54,206 nucleotides of DNA, taken from positions 1 to 54,206 of the forward strand of contig JARLIQ010000093.1 in assembly GCA_031291645.1 (NCBI GenBank), in the 5' to 3' direction. The translations under genes were made by a program, and so were the position numbers. The notes beneath the pieces were generated by a model. It saw only the letters and a list, made by a program, of their open reading frames with translations, was not told the origin of the DNA and made no database searches. Numbering within the stretch: position 1 is the stretch's first letter; every line of letters starts with the position of its first letter. This document shows, piece by piece, positions 17,000 to 25,169 of the stretch. Source of the stretch: Caulobacteraceae bacterium. GTDB taxonomy: Bacteria; Pseudomonadota; Alphaproteobacteria; Caulobacterales; Caulobacteraceae.

Positions 17000-18112
17000 A
17001 TGCTGCACGTCCGCCTGGTGGATGGCCCGCCGCAAGACATCCGCCGCTTCGACAACGACGAGGCGCTCACCGACAAGCTGACCGCGCAGGATGTCGAAAC
17101 CATCCGCGAGATCTTCCACACCCCGCTGACCGGCTCGTTCAACTGGGACTATGAGGACGCCAACGCCAAGATCCGGCGGCTCTACGAGCTGGGCAAGAAG
17201 TTCAACTGGAACGCCCAGCTGGACGTGGACTGGAACCAGCCCTTCCCGCACACCGAGAGCCCGAACCAGCCCGGCCTCAACGCCTTCGAGGGTCACCCCA
17301 AGTACGAGGCCCTGACGCCCGAACAGAAGCTCGATTTCGCCTGGCGCAGCCATGCCCAGACCATGGCCCAGTTCATGCACGGCGAGCAGGGCGCCATGCT
17401 GGTCGCCTCGCAGCTCGTCTCCTGCGCGCCGACCTACGACGCCAAGCTCTACGCCTCGTCCCAGACTTTCGACGAGGCCCGGCACGTGGAGGTCTTCCAC
17501 CGCTACCTGCATGAGCGGTGCAAGATCATGTACCCGATCAACCCCAACCTGAAGCAGCTGCTGGACCTGGTCCTGACCGACGAGCGCTGGGACCTGAAGT
17601 TCATCGGCATGCAGATCCTGATCGAGGGCCTGGCGCTGGCGGCCTTCCAGTCGATCGCCCAGACCACGCGCGATCCCTTGCTGCGCGACATCATCCAGCT
17701 GGTCATGCGCGACGAGGGCCGGCACGTGGCCTTCGGCGTCAACTACCTGGAGGACTGGATCCGCAGCCTGCCGCAGGACCAGATCGAGGAGCGGGCCGAG
17801 TTCGCCTACCAGGCCTGCGTGATCATGCGCGAGCGGCTGTTCTCGACCAACGTGGCCGAGGAGTTCGGCTTCACGGCCGAGGAGGCGCGCGAGGTCAACG
17901 CCGTCGGCCAGGGCGGGCGCTCGTTCAACGACTTCCTGTTTGAGCGGATGATCCCCAACCTCAAGCGGGTCGGCCTGCTGACCGATGCGGTGCGGCCGAA
18001 GTTCGAGGAACTGGGCGTGCTGAAGTTCGAGAACCTGCGCCATGACGGTCAGATCGACTGGGAGGCGCTGGAAGCCCCGCTGAAGCCCGACGTCGCCTAC
18101 GCAGCCGAATAG
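17000..18112 (+). CDS. R2-like diiron (ferritin-superfamily) protein
   Basis: A 370-residue helical protein related to ribonucleotide reductase beta subunits. A complete set of candidate iron ligands is visible: Glu129 (HGEQG), Glu159 and His162 (DEARH), Glu209 (IEGLALAAF) and Glu239 and His242 (RDEGRH). The first ligand is Glu, where canonical class Ia NrdB has Asp. No nrdA lies nearby, so a name of nrdB is not safe; R2-like ligand-binding oxidases and other diiron oxygenases share this E/ExxH/E/ExxH plan. ATG start with AGGGAG 6 bases upstream. The leader carries a FixK-type box and a perfect inverted repeat, and a strong terminator follows. Confidence 0.8.
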   Translation: MLHVRLVDGPPQDIRRFDNDEALTDKLTAQDVETIREIFHTPLTGSFNWDYEDANAKIRRLYELGKKFNWNAQLDVDWNQPFPHTESPNQPGLNAFEGHPKYEALTPEQKLDFAWRSHAQTMAQFMHGEQGAMLVASQLVSCAPTYDAKLYASSQTFDEARHVEVFHRYLHERCKIMYPINPNLKQLLDLVLTDERWDLKFIGMQILIEGLALAAFQSIAQTTRDPLLRDIIQLVMRDEGRHVAFGVNYLEDWIRSLPQDQIEERAEFAYQACVIMRERLFSTNVAEEFGFTAEEAREVNAVGQGGRSFNDFLFERMIPNLKRVGLLTDAVRPKFEELGVLKFENLRHDGQIDWEALEAPLKPDVAYAAE

Positions 18113-18142
18113 TCGCTCCCCCGCGACGGCTGTGAACCTATG

Positions 18143-18172
18143 GCCCGGGGCCCTGAGCCCCGGGCTTTTTTT
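18143..18172 (+). terminator. Rho-independent terminator
   Basis: GCCCGGGGC, loop CCTGA, GCCCCGGGC, then seven T (18166-18172), located 30 bases after the R2-like gene stop. This is the clearest intrinsic terminator in the window. Confidence 0.93.
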
Positions 18173-18271
18173 CGCCCCCTGGCGAGGAGGGCGCTCGATT
18201 AACGCAGATCAGCGACGCGCGGCGGCGGCGGCGCCATGCCGATCCCCGCGGCGTTGCAGGGAGCCTCATCG

Positions 18272-18895
18272 GTGATCAATCTCGCGCGGCTGGCGGCGGC
18301 TCCGGTGGAGAGTGCGCCCTTCGCCCATTTCACGGTCTCGGACCTGATCGATCCGGCGGCCCTGGCCGACGTCGCCGAGGATTTCCCGGCCATCGACCAG
18401 CCGGGCCTCTTTCCCCTGTCCGACCTGTCCTACGGGCCGGCGTTCCGCCGCCTGGTCGCCGACCTGCGCCGGCGCGAGTTCGCCATCCTGATGGAGCGCA
18501 AGCTGGGCGTCGACCTGGTCGACCGGCCGATGATGATCACGGTGCGCGGCTTCTGCGCCCGGCGCGACGGGCGCAGCCACACCGACTCCCACGACAAGAT
18601 CGCGACCGGCCTGATCTATCTGAACGAGGCCGGCTGGGACGAGCCGGGCGGGCGGCTGCGCCTCTTGCGCAGCGGCGACGTCGACGACGTGATCACCGAG
18701 GTTCCGCCGCTGGGCGGGACCCTGGTCGCCTTCCGCCGCACGGACAACTCCTGGCACGGCCACAAGCCGTTCGAGGGCCGGCGGCGCTATCTGATGTTCA
18801 ACTGGCTGCGCTCCGACGCGGCGCTGGCCAAGAACGTCGGCCGCCACAAGCTCTCGGCGGTGGTCAAGCGGCTGGATCCCTTCCATGCCCGCTGA
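18272..18895 (+). CDS. 2-oxoglutarate/Fe(II)-dependent oxygenase, type A (A1)
   Basis: A protein of about 207 residues with the double-stranded beta-helix Fe(II)/2OG signature: HTD (His103, Asp105), a distal His in NSWHGHKPF and an Arg ten residues later. It is a close paralogue of the protein at 39719-40363; shared stretches include GGRLRLLRSG and DNSWHGHKPF. The start is placed at GTG 18272, with AGGGAG 8 bases upstream, because from there the N-terminus aligns with that paralogue (LARLAAAPV against LDALAATPL). ATG 18236 would add 12 unsupported residues. The substrate is unknown. It overlaps the next gene by 11 bases. Confidence 0.85.
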   Translation: MINLARLAAAPVESAPFAHFTVSDLIDPAALADVAEDFPAIDQPGLFPLSDLSYGPAFRRLVADLRRREFAILMERKLGVDLVDRPMMITVRGFCARRDGRSHTDSHDKIATGLIYLNEAGWDEPGGRLRLLRSGDVDDVITEVPPLGGTLVAFRRTDNSWHGHKPFEGRRRYLMFNWLRSDAALAKNVGRHKLSAVVKRLDPFHAR

Positions 18896-19547
18896 CGGCG
18901 ACCTTGCCTACGGCGGGACGGACGTCGCCTCGGCCCTGTTGGCCTCTTTGGAGCAGGCCGAGCGGGCGGACCAGCCGTTCGCCCACTGGCTGCTGGAGGA
19001 CGCGCTGCCGGCGCGCGTCGCGGCCGCCATCGCCGCCCTGCCGTTCGACCCGCCGACGGGCGCCCGGTTCGATGGCCGCCGCGAGACCAACAATTCGAGC
19101 CGGGTCTATGTCTCGCCGGAGGTCCAGGCTCGGTTTCCGGTCTGCCGCAAGCTGGCCGACGGCTTCCGCGACCCGCGGGTGATCGCCGCGCTGGAGGTGC
19201 TGACCGGCGCCCGGCTGGCGGCGGGCCGGCTCAGGATCGAGTACTGCCAGGACGTCGACGGCTTCTGGCTCGAACCGCATGTGGACATCCCGGTCAAGCT
19301 CTTCACCCTCCTGATCTACCTGTCGGACGATCCGGCCCTGGCCGACGCCGGCACCGACATCTACGACGCCAGTCCCGAGCACCGGCCGGCCGGGCGCGCG
19401 GACTACGCCCTGAACCGCGGCTTGATCTTCATCCCGGGCCGCGACACCTGGCACGGCTTCACCCCCCGGCCGATCCATGGGGTGCGCAAGTCGATCATCG
19501 TCAACTACGTGACCGACGCCTGGCGGGCGACCGAGGAACTCGCCTGA
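18885..19547 (+). CDS. 2-oxoglutarate/Fe(II)-dependent oxygenase, type B (B1)
   Basis: A 220-residue protein with Fe ligands HVD in FWLEPHVDIPVK, a distal His in DTWHGF and an Arg in GVRKS. It is a paralogue of the protein at 41437-42165, with matching stretches FPVCR, RIEYxQD, TDIY and VRKSxIxNYVT. The sequence class differs from type A, so A1 and B1 are not simple duplicates of each other. The ATG lies inside the end of A1 (11-base overlap), so the two are almost certainly co-translated. Likely a hydroxylase acting on a small molecule, glycan or peptide. Confidence 0.85.
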   Translation: MPADGDLAYGGTDVASALLASLEQAERADQPFAHWLLEDALPARVAAAIAALPFDPPTGARFDGRRETNNSSRVYVSPEVQARFPVCRKLADGFRDPRVIAALEVLTGARLAAGRLRIEYCQDVDGFWLEPHVDIPVKLFTLLIYLSDDPALADAGTDIYDASPEHRPAGRADYALNRGLIFIPGRDTWHGFTPRPIHGVRKSIIVNYVTDAWRATEELA

Positions 19548-19551
19548 CCGC

Positions 19552-19998
19552 CTAGAAGGGCGAGCCGGTGTACGCGCGGCGGCTGGTCGAGGCGGAAAGC
19601 TCGGCCCAGATGGCGTCGTTCAGCGCGCGCGAGGCGGCGTCCGTGCGGGTCTCGACCGCCGCATGGAGCGAGATCAGGGCCGCGCGAAGGCCGGTGTTGA
19701 CGCTTTCCAGCGCCGAGATCCGCAGGTCGTCGTCCTGGCCGCCGGCCAGCGCGCGCACCTCCTGGGCCAGGTCCGCATCGAGGCCCACCCGCTCGGCCTG
19801 GCGGAACAGCCCGCGGATGGCGCGGTTCTCCTTGACCAGCCGGTCGGCGGCGCGGTCCCACTCCTGGGCGGCCATGCCGAGCAGCATGCCCGACATGCCG
19901 ATGACGCCGGCCAGGTACTGCGGCTGGACCTGGGGCGCGATGGTCTGGACCATCAGTCCGGCGAGATAGCCCAGGACGGCGTCCGGATCCGGTTTCAT
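19552..19998 (-). CDS. small helical protein co-translated with a kinase-like gene
   Basis: A 148-residue protein I do not recognise. It is mostly helical, with a hydrophobic stretch (YLAGVIGMSGMLLGMAA) and charged helices. Its ATG overlaps the stop of the phosphotransferase gene as ATGA (19995-19998), the basis for start choice and for coupling. On the other side of the P450, the second phosphotransferase is likewise followed directly by a small helical protein (DUF6285-like), so this may be its functional counterpart; sequence similarity between the two is not obvious by eye. Confidence 0.7.
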   Translation of the reverse strand: MKPDPDAVLGYLAGLMVQTIAPQVQPQYLAGVIGMSGMLLGMAAQEWDRAADRLVKENRAIRGLFRQAERVGLDADLAQEVRALAGGQDDDLRISALESVNTGLRAALISLHAAVETRTDAASRALNDAIWAELSASTSRRAYTGSPF

Positions 19999-21026
19999 AG
20001 CCGCCCCATCAGTTCGAGCGCCGCGCGGTCCTGGGGATTGAACATGCGCCAGGCGGAGATGATCAGGATCGGGTCGCGTGTCTCCCCGTCGCTCCAGGCC
20101 TTGGCGCCCGAGACCCAGATGCCCTGGCCCTTCACGCAGTTGAACAGCTCCCACCAGTGCAGGGCGGCCGGGTCGGCCTTCAGCCCCGAGGCCTGCTCCC
20201 AGACGGCGATCGCCTGATCGCGCGGCAGGAGGCCGCCGCGCAGGTCGTTCTGGCCCCAGCACCAGATCCGGTTCAGCCCCCAGCCGAGGTCCTCCAGCGG
20301 ATCGCCCAGGTGGGCCATCTCCCAGTCCAGGATCCCGTGGATCTCGCCGGCGGCGTCGTAGAGGAAGTTGCCGGTGCGGAAGTCGCCGTGCACCACGCTG
20401 ATCTTCTGCGCCGGCGGCGGCGGATTGGCGCGCAGCCAGCGGATCGCCGCGCGGATGATCGGCTGGGGCGTGACCTCGTCCTCGTCCAGCACCCCTTCCC
20501 AATAGTCCAGCTCGCGCCGCCAGCAGTCCTCGGGCGCGACCTTCGCCATCACCGTTGTCAGGCCCAGCGCCTCGGGGTCGGCGCGCGAGATCTCGCCCAG
20601 GATGGTCCATTTGCGCCGGCCGAGCTTTTCGCGGACCGGGTCGTAGGCCTCGCCGGTCAGCGCGCCCGGGCTGCTCTCGAAGCCGGTCAGCTCCTCGGCG
20701 ACGAAGAACGGATAGTCCAGGTGGGCCGGATCCTCCTCCAGCCACAGCATCTGCGGCACCGGCACGGGGCTGCCGTGGAAGGCGCGGTAGGCGGCGAACT
20801 CGATGTGACGCTCGGTCTCGATCAGGCTGGCGGGCGGGTCGCGCCGCAGGATCAGCGGCCGCTCGACGCTGCGGCCGTCGGCGTCGACGTAGCGCAGGCG
20901 CAGGCGATAGGTCTCGCGCGAGGCGCCGCCCGAGATGCGGGCCAGGCCGGACACGGCGACGTCGCGCGCGCCGGGCAGGCGGCTGGCGGCGTAGGCCGCG
21001 ATGCGGTCCTCGGAAAGCTCGGCCAT
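19995..21026 (-). CDS. APH/ACAD10-type phosphotransferase family protein
   Basis: A 343-residue kinase-fold protein. The catalytic loop is SVVHGDFRTGNFLYD and the metal-binding segment HGILDWEMAHLGDPLEDLGW, both typical of the APH subfamily that includes the N-terminal domains of ACAD10/ACAD11. These act on hydroxylated acyl or terpenoid substrates rather than aminoglycosides (family knowledge). ATG start, 12 bases after the P450 stop on the same strand, and coupled to the small protein downstream. Confidence 0.9.
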   Translation of the reverse strand: MAELSEDRIAAYAASRLPGARDVAVSGLARISGGASRETYRLRLRYVDADGRSVERPLILRRDPPASLIETERHIEFAAYRAFHGSPVPVPQMLWLEEDPAHLDYPFFVAEELTGFESSPGALTGEAYDPVREKLGRRKWTILGEISRADPEALGLTTVMAKVAPEDCWRRELDYWEGVLDEDEVTPQPIIRAAIRWLRANPPPPAQKISVVHGDFRTGNFLYDAAGEIHGILDWEMAHLGDPLEDLGWGLNRIWCWGQNDLRGGLLPRDQAIAVWEQASGLKADPAALHWWELFNCVKGQGIWVSGAKAWSDGETRDPILIISAWRMFNPQDRAALELMGRL

Positions 21027-21038
21027 CGGCGCCGGACC

Positions 21039-22340
21039 TCAGGCCATCTCGAAGCGGATGGGCAGGGTCTTGGGCCCGTTGACGAAGGTCGACAGCGACA
21101 TCCGGCCCTCGCCCGCCAGCGCCACCGACTTCAGCCGCGGCAGCAGTTCCTCGTACAGGATCCGCATCTCCATCCGCGCCAGGTGCTGGCCGAGGCACAG
21201 GTGGGCGCCGTAGCCGAAGGCGAGCTGGCGGTTGGGCGTGCGCTCGGCCCGGAAGCGCTGCGGCTCGTCGAACACCGCCTCGTCCCGGTTGCCCGAGGCG
21301 TAGCACAGCATCAGCCAGTCGCCCCTGGCGATCCGGCGGCCGGCCAGTTCAGTGTCCTCGACAGCCGAGCGCATGAAGGTCTTGACCGGCGTGGTCCAGC
21401 GGATCGCCTCCTCGATCAGCTGCGGGATGCGGGCGAGGTCGGCCTTCACCCAGGCGAGCTGGTCGGGGTGCTGGGCCAGGGCCCACATCGCCCCGGCGGT
21501 GGTCGAGGAGGTGGTGTCGTGGCCGGCGGTGGCGACGATCACATAGTAGCTGAGCGCCTCGAACTCGGAGATCGGCTCGCCGTCGATCCGGCTGTTGGCG
21601 ATCACGGTGGCCAGGTCGCCGGCCGGATGGGCGCGGCGGTCGGCGCTGATCTTGCCGAAGTAGTTGTAGAAGTCGGCGATCACGGCCTGGATCGCGCCCA
21701 GGTCCTGGGTCTGCGGCTGCCTGGCCTCGCGGCTCAGCTCGGGGTCGGCGGCGCCGAACAGCTCCTGGGTCAGCATCAGCATGCGCGGCTCGTCGGCCTC
21801 GGGCACGCCCAGGATATCCATCACCACGTGCAGCGGATAGTGCAGGGCGACCTCGCGCACGAAGTCGCAGGACCCGCCGGTGGCGGCCATCCGCTCGACC
21901 GAGGCGCGGGCGATCTGGCGGATCCTGTCCTCCAGCTTGCGGATGTTCTGCGGCATGAACCAGGCCTGGGTCAGGGCGCGGTACTTCGGATGGTCCGGCG
22001 CGTCCATCTGCACCAGGCTGCGCACCAGGTGGGGGCTGCCGCCGGTCATCTCGCGCACCTTGGCGTCGGCCGCCTGGCTGGTCAGGGTGGTGGCCCGGTC
22101 GCCGCTGTGGAAGAGGTCGTTCTGGCGGCTGACCTCCAGGATGTCGGCGTGGCGGGTCACGACCCAGAACGGATCGAAGCCCTCGACCTTCGCCAGGCCC
22201 AGCGGATTGTTGGCCCGCAGCCACGCATAGGCCTCGTGGATGCGCTCGCTGGCGTAGGCTGTGGGATCGACCAGGGCGTGGGCGATGTCGGCGGGAATCT
22301 CGATATCGGCGTTCGCCATCGGGGTTTTCGCGCGGGCCAT
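21039..22340 (-). CDS. cytochrome P450
   Basis: A soluble bacterial P450 of about 433 residues. The I-helix oxygen-binding motif is AGHDTTSSTT, the heme-binding loop FGYGAHLCLGQHLAR supplies the Cys ligand, and an ExxR-type region precedes it. The sequence resembles CYP families that hydroxylate fatty acids, terpenoids or steroids, but the substrate cannot be read. Start choice is uncertain: ATG 22340 is used, and ATG 22319 (MANADIEIP) is equally possible. It is divergent from the second phosphotransferase operon across a 134-base control region. No ferredoxin or reductase gene is adjacent. Confidence 0.93.
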   Translation of the reverse strand: MARAKTPMANADIEIPADIAHALVDPTAYASERIHEAYAWLRANNPLGLAKVEGFDPFWVVTRHADILEVSRQNDLFHSGDRATTLTSQAADAKVREMTGGSPHLVRSLVQMDAPDHPKYRALTQAWFMPQNIRKLEDRIRQIARASVERMAATGGSCDFVREVALHYPLHVVMDILGVPEADEPRMLMLTQELFGAADPELSREARQPQTQDLGAIQAVIADFYNYFGKISADRRAHPAGDLATVIANSRIDGEPISEFEALSYYVIVATAGHDTTSSTTAGAMWALAQHPDQLAWVKADLARIPQLIEEAIRWTTPVKTFMRSAVEDTELAGRRIARGDWLMLCYASGNRDEAVFDEPQRFRAERTPNRQLAFGYGAHLCLGQHLARMEMRILYEELLPRLKSVALAGEGRMSLSTFVNGPKTLPIRFEMA

Positions 22341-22474
22341 CAAGAAAGGCTTGCCTTCCTCAACGGCAAATGCCGCGTCTCCTCCTTGTCTTATAAGTTA
22401 TCGCTGTTTTGATAGGCGAGACGCCGGCGGGGAGCAATGACCGGCGCGCCTTGGGAAGAGACGACCACGATCTC
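22341..22474. promoter_or_regulatory. divergent promoter region of the P450 and kinase/ACAD operons
   Basis: This is the only spacer between two divergent operons that appear to form one pathway. It is less GC-rich than its surroundings and contains the palindrome CTTATAAG and several A/T-rich -10-like stretches. No regulator gene adjoins it, so the controlling factor is encoded elsewhere. Confidence 0.45.
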
Positions 22475-23470
22475 ATGGATTCCTCCGCCGAAGCTGAACT
22501 CGAACGCGGCCTGGACGGCCTGGCGCCGCGCATGGGCGAGGGCGCGACGCACGCCGCCGACCTTCGCCGCCTGACCGCCGGCGCCACCCAGGAGGTCTGG
22601 CGCTTCGAGCTGACCGGACCCGGCGGGCCGACGCCCCTGATCCTGCGCCGCGCGCCGGGCGGCGTGCGGGTGTCGGAGACCGCCGTCGGGCTGGAGACCG
22701 AGGCCCAGCTCTTGGCCGCCGCCGCCGAGGCGGGCGTGCCGGTTCCCCCGGTGCGCTATGTGCTGCAGCCCGAGGACGGCCTGGGCCACGGCTTCGTCAT
22801 GGGGTTCGTCGAGGGCGAGACCCTGGGCGGGCGGATCGCCAAGTCCGAGGCCCTGGCGCCGGCCAGGGCGTTCCTGGCGCGCCAGTGCGGCGAGGTGCTG
22901 GCCCGCATCCACGCCATGGACCCGGACGCCTTCCTGCAGCTGCGCCGCGCGACTCCGGCCGAGCTGGTGGCCCAGTACAAAGCCGCCTACGCCGCCTCGG
23001 GCTGGCCCCGGCCGGTGTTCGACCTGGCGTTCCGTTGGCTGGAGGCCAACTGCCCGCCGCCGCCCGAACAGATGAAGCTGGTCCACGGCGACTTCCGCAA
23101 CGGCAACCTGATGATCGGGCCGGACGGGGTCCGCGCCGTGCTCGACTGGGAGATCGCCCACGTGGGCGACCCGATGGAGGACCTGGGCTGGATCTGCACC
23201 AACGCCTGGCGCTTCGGGGTGGTGGACAAGCCGGTCGGCGGCTTCGGCCAGCGCGAGGACCTGTGGGCTGGCTACGAGGCCGCGGGCGGACCGCCGGTGC
23301 GGCGCGAGCACGCCCACTGGTGGGAGGTCTACGGCTCGATGCGCTGGGGCGTGATGTGCGCCGGCATGACCGTGGCCTTCCGCGGCGCCGACCCCTCGGT
23401 CGAGCGGGCGGTGATCGCCCGGCGCACCTCCGAGAACGAGATCGACCTGCTCCGGCTGCTGGCGAGCTGA
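22475..23470 (+). CDS. APH/ACAD10-type phosphotransferase family protein
   Basis: A protein of about 331 residues with the catalytic loop LVHGDFRNGNLMIG and the metal-binding segment AVLDWEIAHVGDPMEDLGW. It is a divergent paralogue of the kinase at 19995-21026. The ATG at 22475 gives an N-terminus suited to the family; an upstream TTG frame adds 22 residues of unlikely sequence. It is followed after one base by the DUF6285-like gene and then the acyl-CoA dehydrogenase. In ACAD10/11 this kinase and the dehydrogenase are fused in one polypeptide, so the adjacency suggests sequential action on a hydroxyacyl-CoA. Confidence 0.9.
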   Translation: MDSSAEAELERGLDGLAPRMGEGATHAADLRRLTAGATQEVWRFELTGPGGPTPLILRRAPGGVRVSETAVGLETEAQLLAAAAEAGVPVPPVRYVLQPEDGLGHGFVMGFVEGETLGGRIAKSEALAPARAFLARQCGEVLARIHAMDPDAFLQLRRATPAELVAQYKAAYAASGWPRPVFDLAFRWLEANCPPPPEQMKLVHGDFRNGNLMIGPDGVRAVLDWEIAHVGDPMEDLGWICTNAWRFGVVDKPVGGFGQREDLWAGYEAAGGPPVRREHAHWWEVYGSMRWGVMCAGMTVAFRGADPSVERAVIARRTSENEIDLLRLLAS

Positions 23471-23471
23471 C

Positions 23472-23873
23472 ATGCAAGACCAACCGACCCCGTCCGAAGT
23501 CATCGGCGCCGTGGCCCAGTTCCTCAAGACCGTCGTCGCGGCCGAGACCACCGGCGCGGTCTCCTTCCAGGCCCGGGTGGCGGCCAACGCGCTGGAGATG
23601 ATGCGGCGCGAGCTGGACCTGGCGCCCGCCGAGGACGCCGCCGAGCACGACCGGCTGAAGGCCCTGCTCGGCCGGGACGGCTCGCTGCTCGCGCTGAACG
23701 CCGAACTGTCGCGCCGCATCGCCGCCGGCGAGATGGACCTGACGACCCCCGGCCTGTCCGACCACCTGTGGGCCACGACCCTGGCCAAGCTCGCGGTCGA
23801 CCAGCCGACCTACGCCGCCTATCGCGCCGAACTCGCCCAGCGGGCCGGCGCCGAAGGATCAAGGGAGACCTGA
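23472..23873 (+). CDS. DUF6285-like small protein
   Basis: A 133-residue, mainly helical, acidic protein. Its sequence and its place between an APH-like kinase and an acyl-CoA dehydrogenase match what I recall of the DUF6285 family; the domain assignment is from memory. The ATG starts one base after the kinase stop, and the TGA stop abuts the next ATG, so the gene is translationally coupled on both sides. A role as kinase partner or scaffold is a guess. Confidence 0.75.
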   Translation: MQDQPTPSEVIGAVAQFLKTVVAAETTGAVSFQARVAANALEMMRRELDLAPAEDAAEHDRLKALLGRDGSLLALNAELSRRIAAGEMDLTTPGLSDHLWATTLAKLAVDQPTYAAYRAELAQRAGAEGSRET

Positions 23874-25166
23874 ATGGACTTCGACCTTTCCCCCGACCTC
23901 GTCGCCTACCTGGCCGAGCTCGACGACTTCATCGAGCGCGAGATCAAGCCGCTCCAGGCCCAGGACGACAACGAGCGGTTCTTCGACCACCGCCGCGAGC
24001 ACGCCCGCACCGACTGGGACAACAACGGCCTGCCGCGGCCGGAATGGGAGGCCCTGCTGGCCGAGGCCCGCCGCCGCGCCGACGCGGCCGGCCACCTGCG
24101 CTTCGCCTGGCCCAAGGACATGGGCGGCAAGGGCGGCTCGAACGTGGCCATGGCTGTGATCCGCGAGCACCTGGCCGCCAAGGGCCTGGGCCTGCACAAC
24201 GACCTGCAGAACGAGCACTCGATCGTCGGCAACAACCCCTTCATCCTGACCTTCAAGGAATTCGCCACCCCCGAGCAGTTCGAGCGCTATGGTGACGACG
24301 TGCGCAGCGGCGCGATCCGCACCGGCTTCGGCCTGACCGAGCCGAACCACGGCTCCGACGCCACCTTCATGGAGACCCGGGCTGTCCCTGAGACCCGCGA
24401 CGGGGTCGCCGGCTGGCTGATCAACGGCGAGAAGATGTGGACCACGGGCATGCACGTGGCCACCCACTGCATGGTCTTCGCCCGCACCAGCGGCGAGGAC
24501 GGCGACGCCTCGGGCATCACCGTCTTCCTGGTCCCGTCCAAGGCGCCGGGGGTCAAGATCGAAGAGTGGATGTGGACCTTCAACATGCCCACCGACCACC
24601 CTCGCGTCAGCTTCACCGACGTGTGGGTCCCAGACGAGGCGATCTGGGGCGTGGTCGGCCGGGGGCTGGGCCTCGGCCAGAGCTTCGTGCACCAGAACCG
24701 CATCCGCCAGGCGGCCTCGTCGCTGGGCGCGGCGGTCTTCTGCATCGAGGAGAGCGTCCGCTACGCGCGCCAGCGCAAGCCGTTCGGCAAGCCGCTGTCC
24801 GACAACCAGGCGATCCAGTGGCCGCTGGTCGAACTGGCCACCCAGGCCGAAATGCTGCGCCTGCTGATCCGCAAGACCGCCTGGCAGATGGACCACATGC
24901 CGCACAAGGAGGTCGAGCGGCAGATCTCGGACAAGGTCTCGATGTGCAACTACTGGGGCAACCGGCTGTGCTGCGAGGCGGCGGACCGGGCCATGCAGGT
25001 GCACGGCGGCATCGGCTATTCACGCCACAAGCCGTTCGAGCACATCTACCGTCATCATCGCCGTTATAGGATCACCGAGGGCTCGGAGGAGATCCAGATG
25101 CGCAAGGTGGCGGCCTTCCTCTTCGGGTACATGGGGCCACGCAAGGCCGAATTCGCGGGACTTTGA
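23874..25166 (+). CDS. acyl-CoA dehydrogenase family protein (ACAD10/11-like)
   Basis: A 430-residue flavoprotein. Features: FGLTEPNHGSDA, the FAD/substrate-binding motif of the family; a KPFGKPLSDNQAIQ region; the GGIGYSRHKPFEHIYR segment; and the putative catalytic Glu in ITEGSEEIQ near the C-terminus. It oxidises acyl-CoA thioesters or, in ACAD10/11-type enzymes, handles phosphorylated 4-hydroxyacyl-CoA. Immediate linkage to an APH-like kinase supports the second reading. ATG directly follows the preceding stop. Confidence 0.94.
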   Translation: MDFDLSPDLVAYLAELDDFIEREIKPLQAQDDNERFFDHRREHARTDWDNNGLPRPEWEALLAEARRRADAAGHLRFAWPKDMGGKGGSNVAMAVIREHLAAKGLGLHNDLQNEHSIVGNNPFILTFKEFATPEQFERYGDDVRSGAIRTGFGLTEPNHGSDATFMETRAVPETRDGVAGWLINGEKMWTTGMHVATHCMVFARTSGEDGDASGITVFLVPSKAPGVKIEEWMWTFNMPTDHPRVSFTDVWVPDEAIWGVVGRGLGLGQSFVHQNRIRQAASSLGAAVFCIEESVRYARQRKPFGKPLSDNQAIQWPLVELATQAEMLRLLIRKTAWQMDHMPHKEVERQISDKVSMCNYWGNRLCCEAADRAMQVHGGIGYSRHKPFEHIYRHHRRYRITEGSEEIQMRKVAAFLFGYMGPRKAEFAGL

Positions 25167-25169
25167 CCG

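Noticed and set aside
17000-18112. Naming the R2-like gene nrdB
   Set aside because: The first iron ligand is Glu, not Asp, and nrdA is not adjacent; the superfamily is clear but the subunit identity is not.
20157-22412. 751-codon open frame on the plus strand opposite the kinase and P450 genes
   Set aside because: It is a GC-driven antisense shadow: composition is His/Gly/Arg/Gln/Leu-rich without domains, while the minus-strand genes have clear P450 and kinase motifs.
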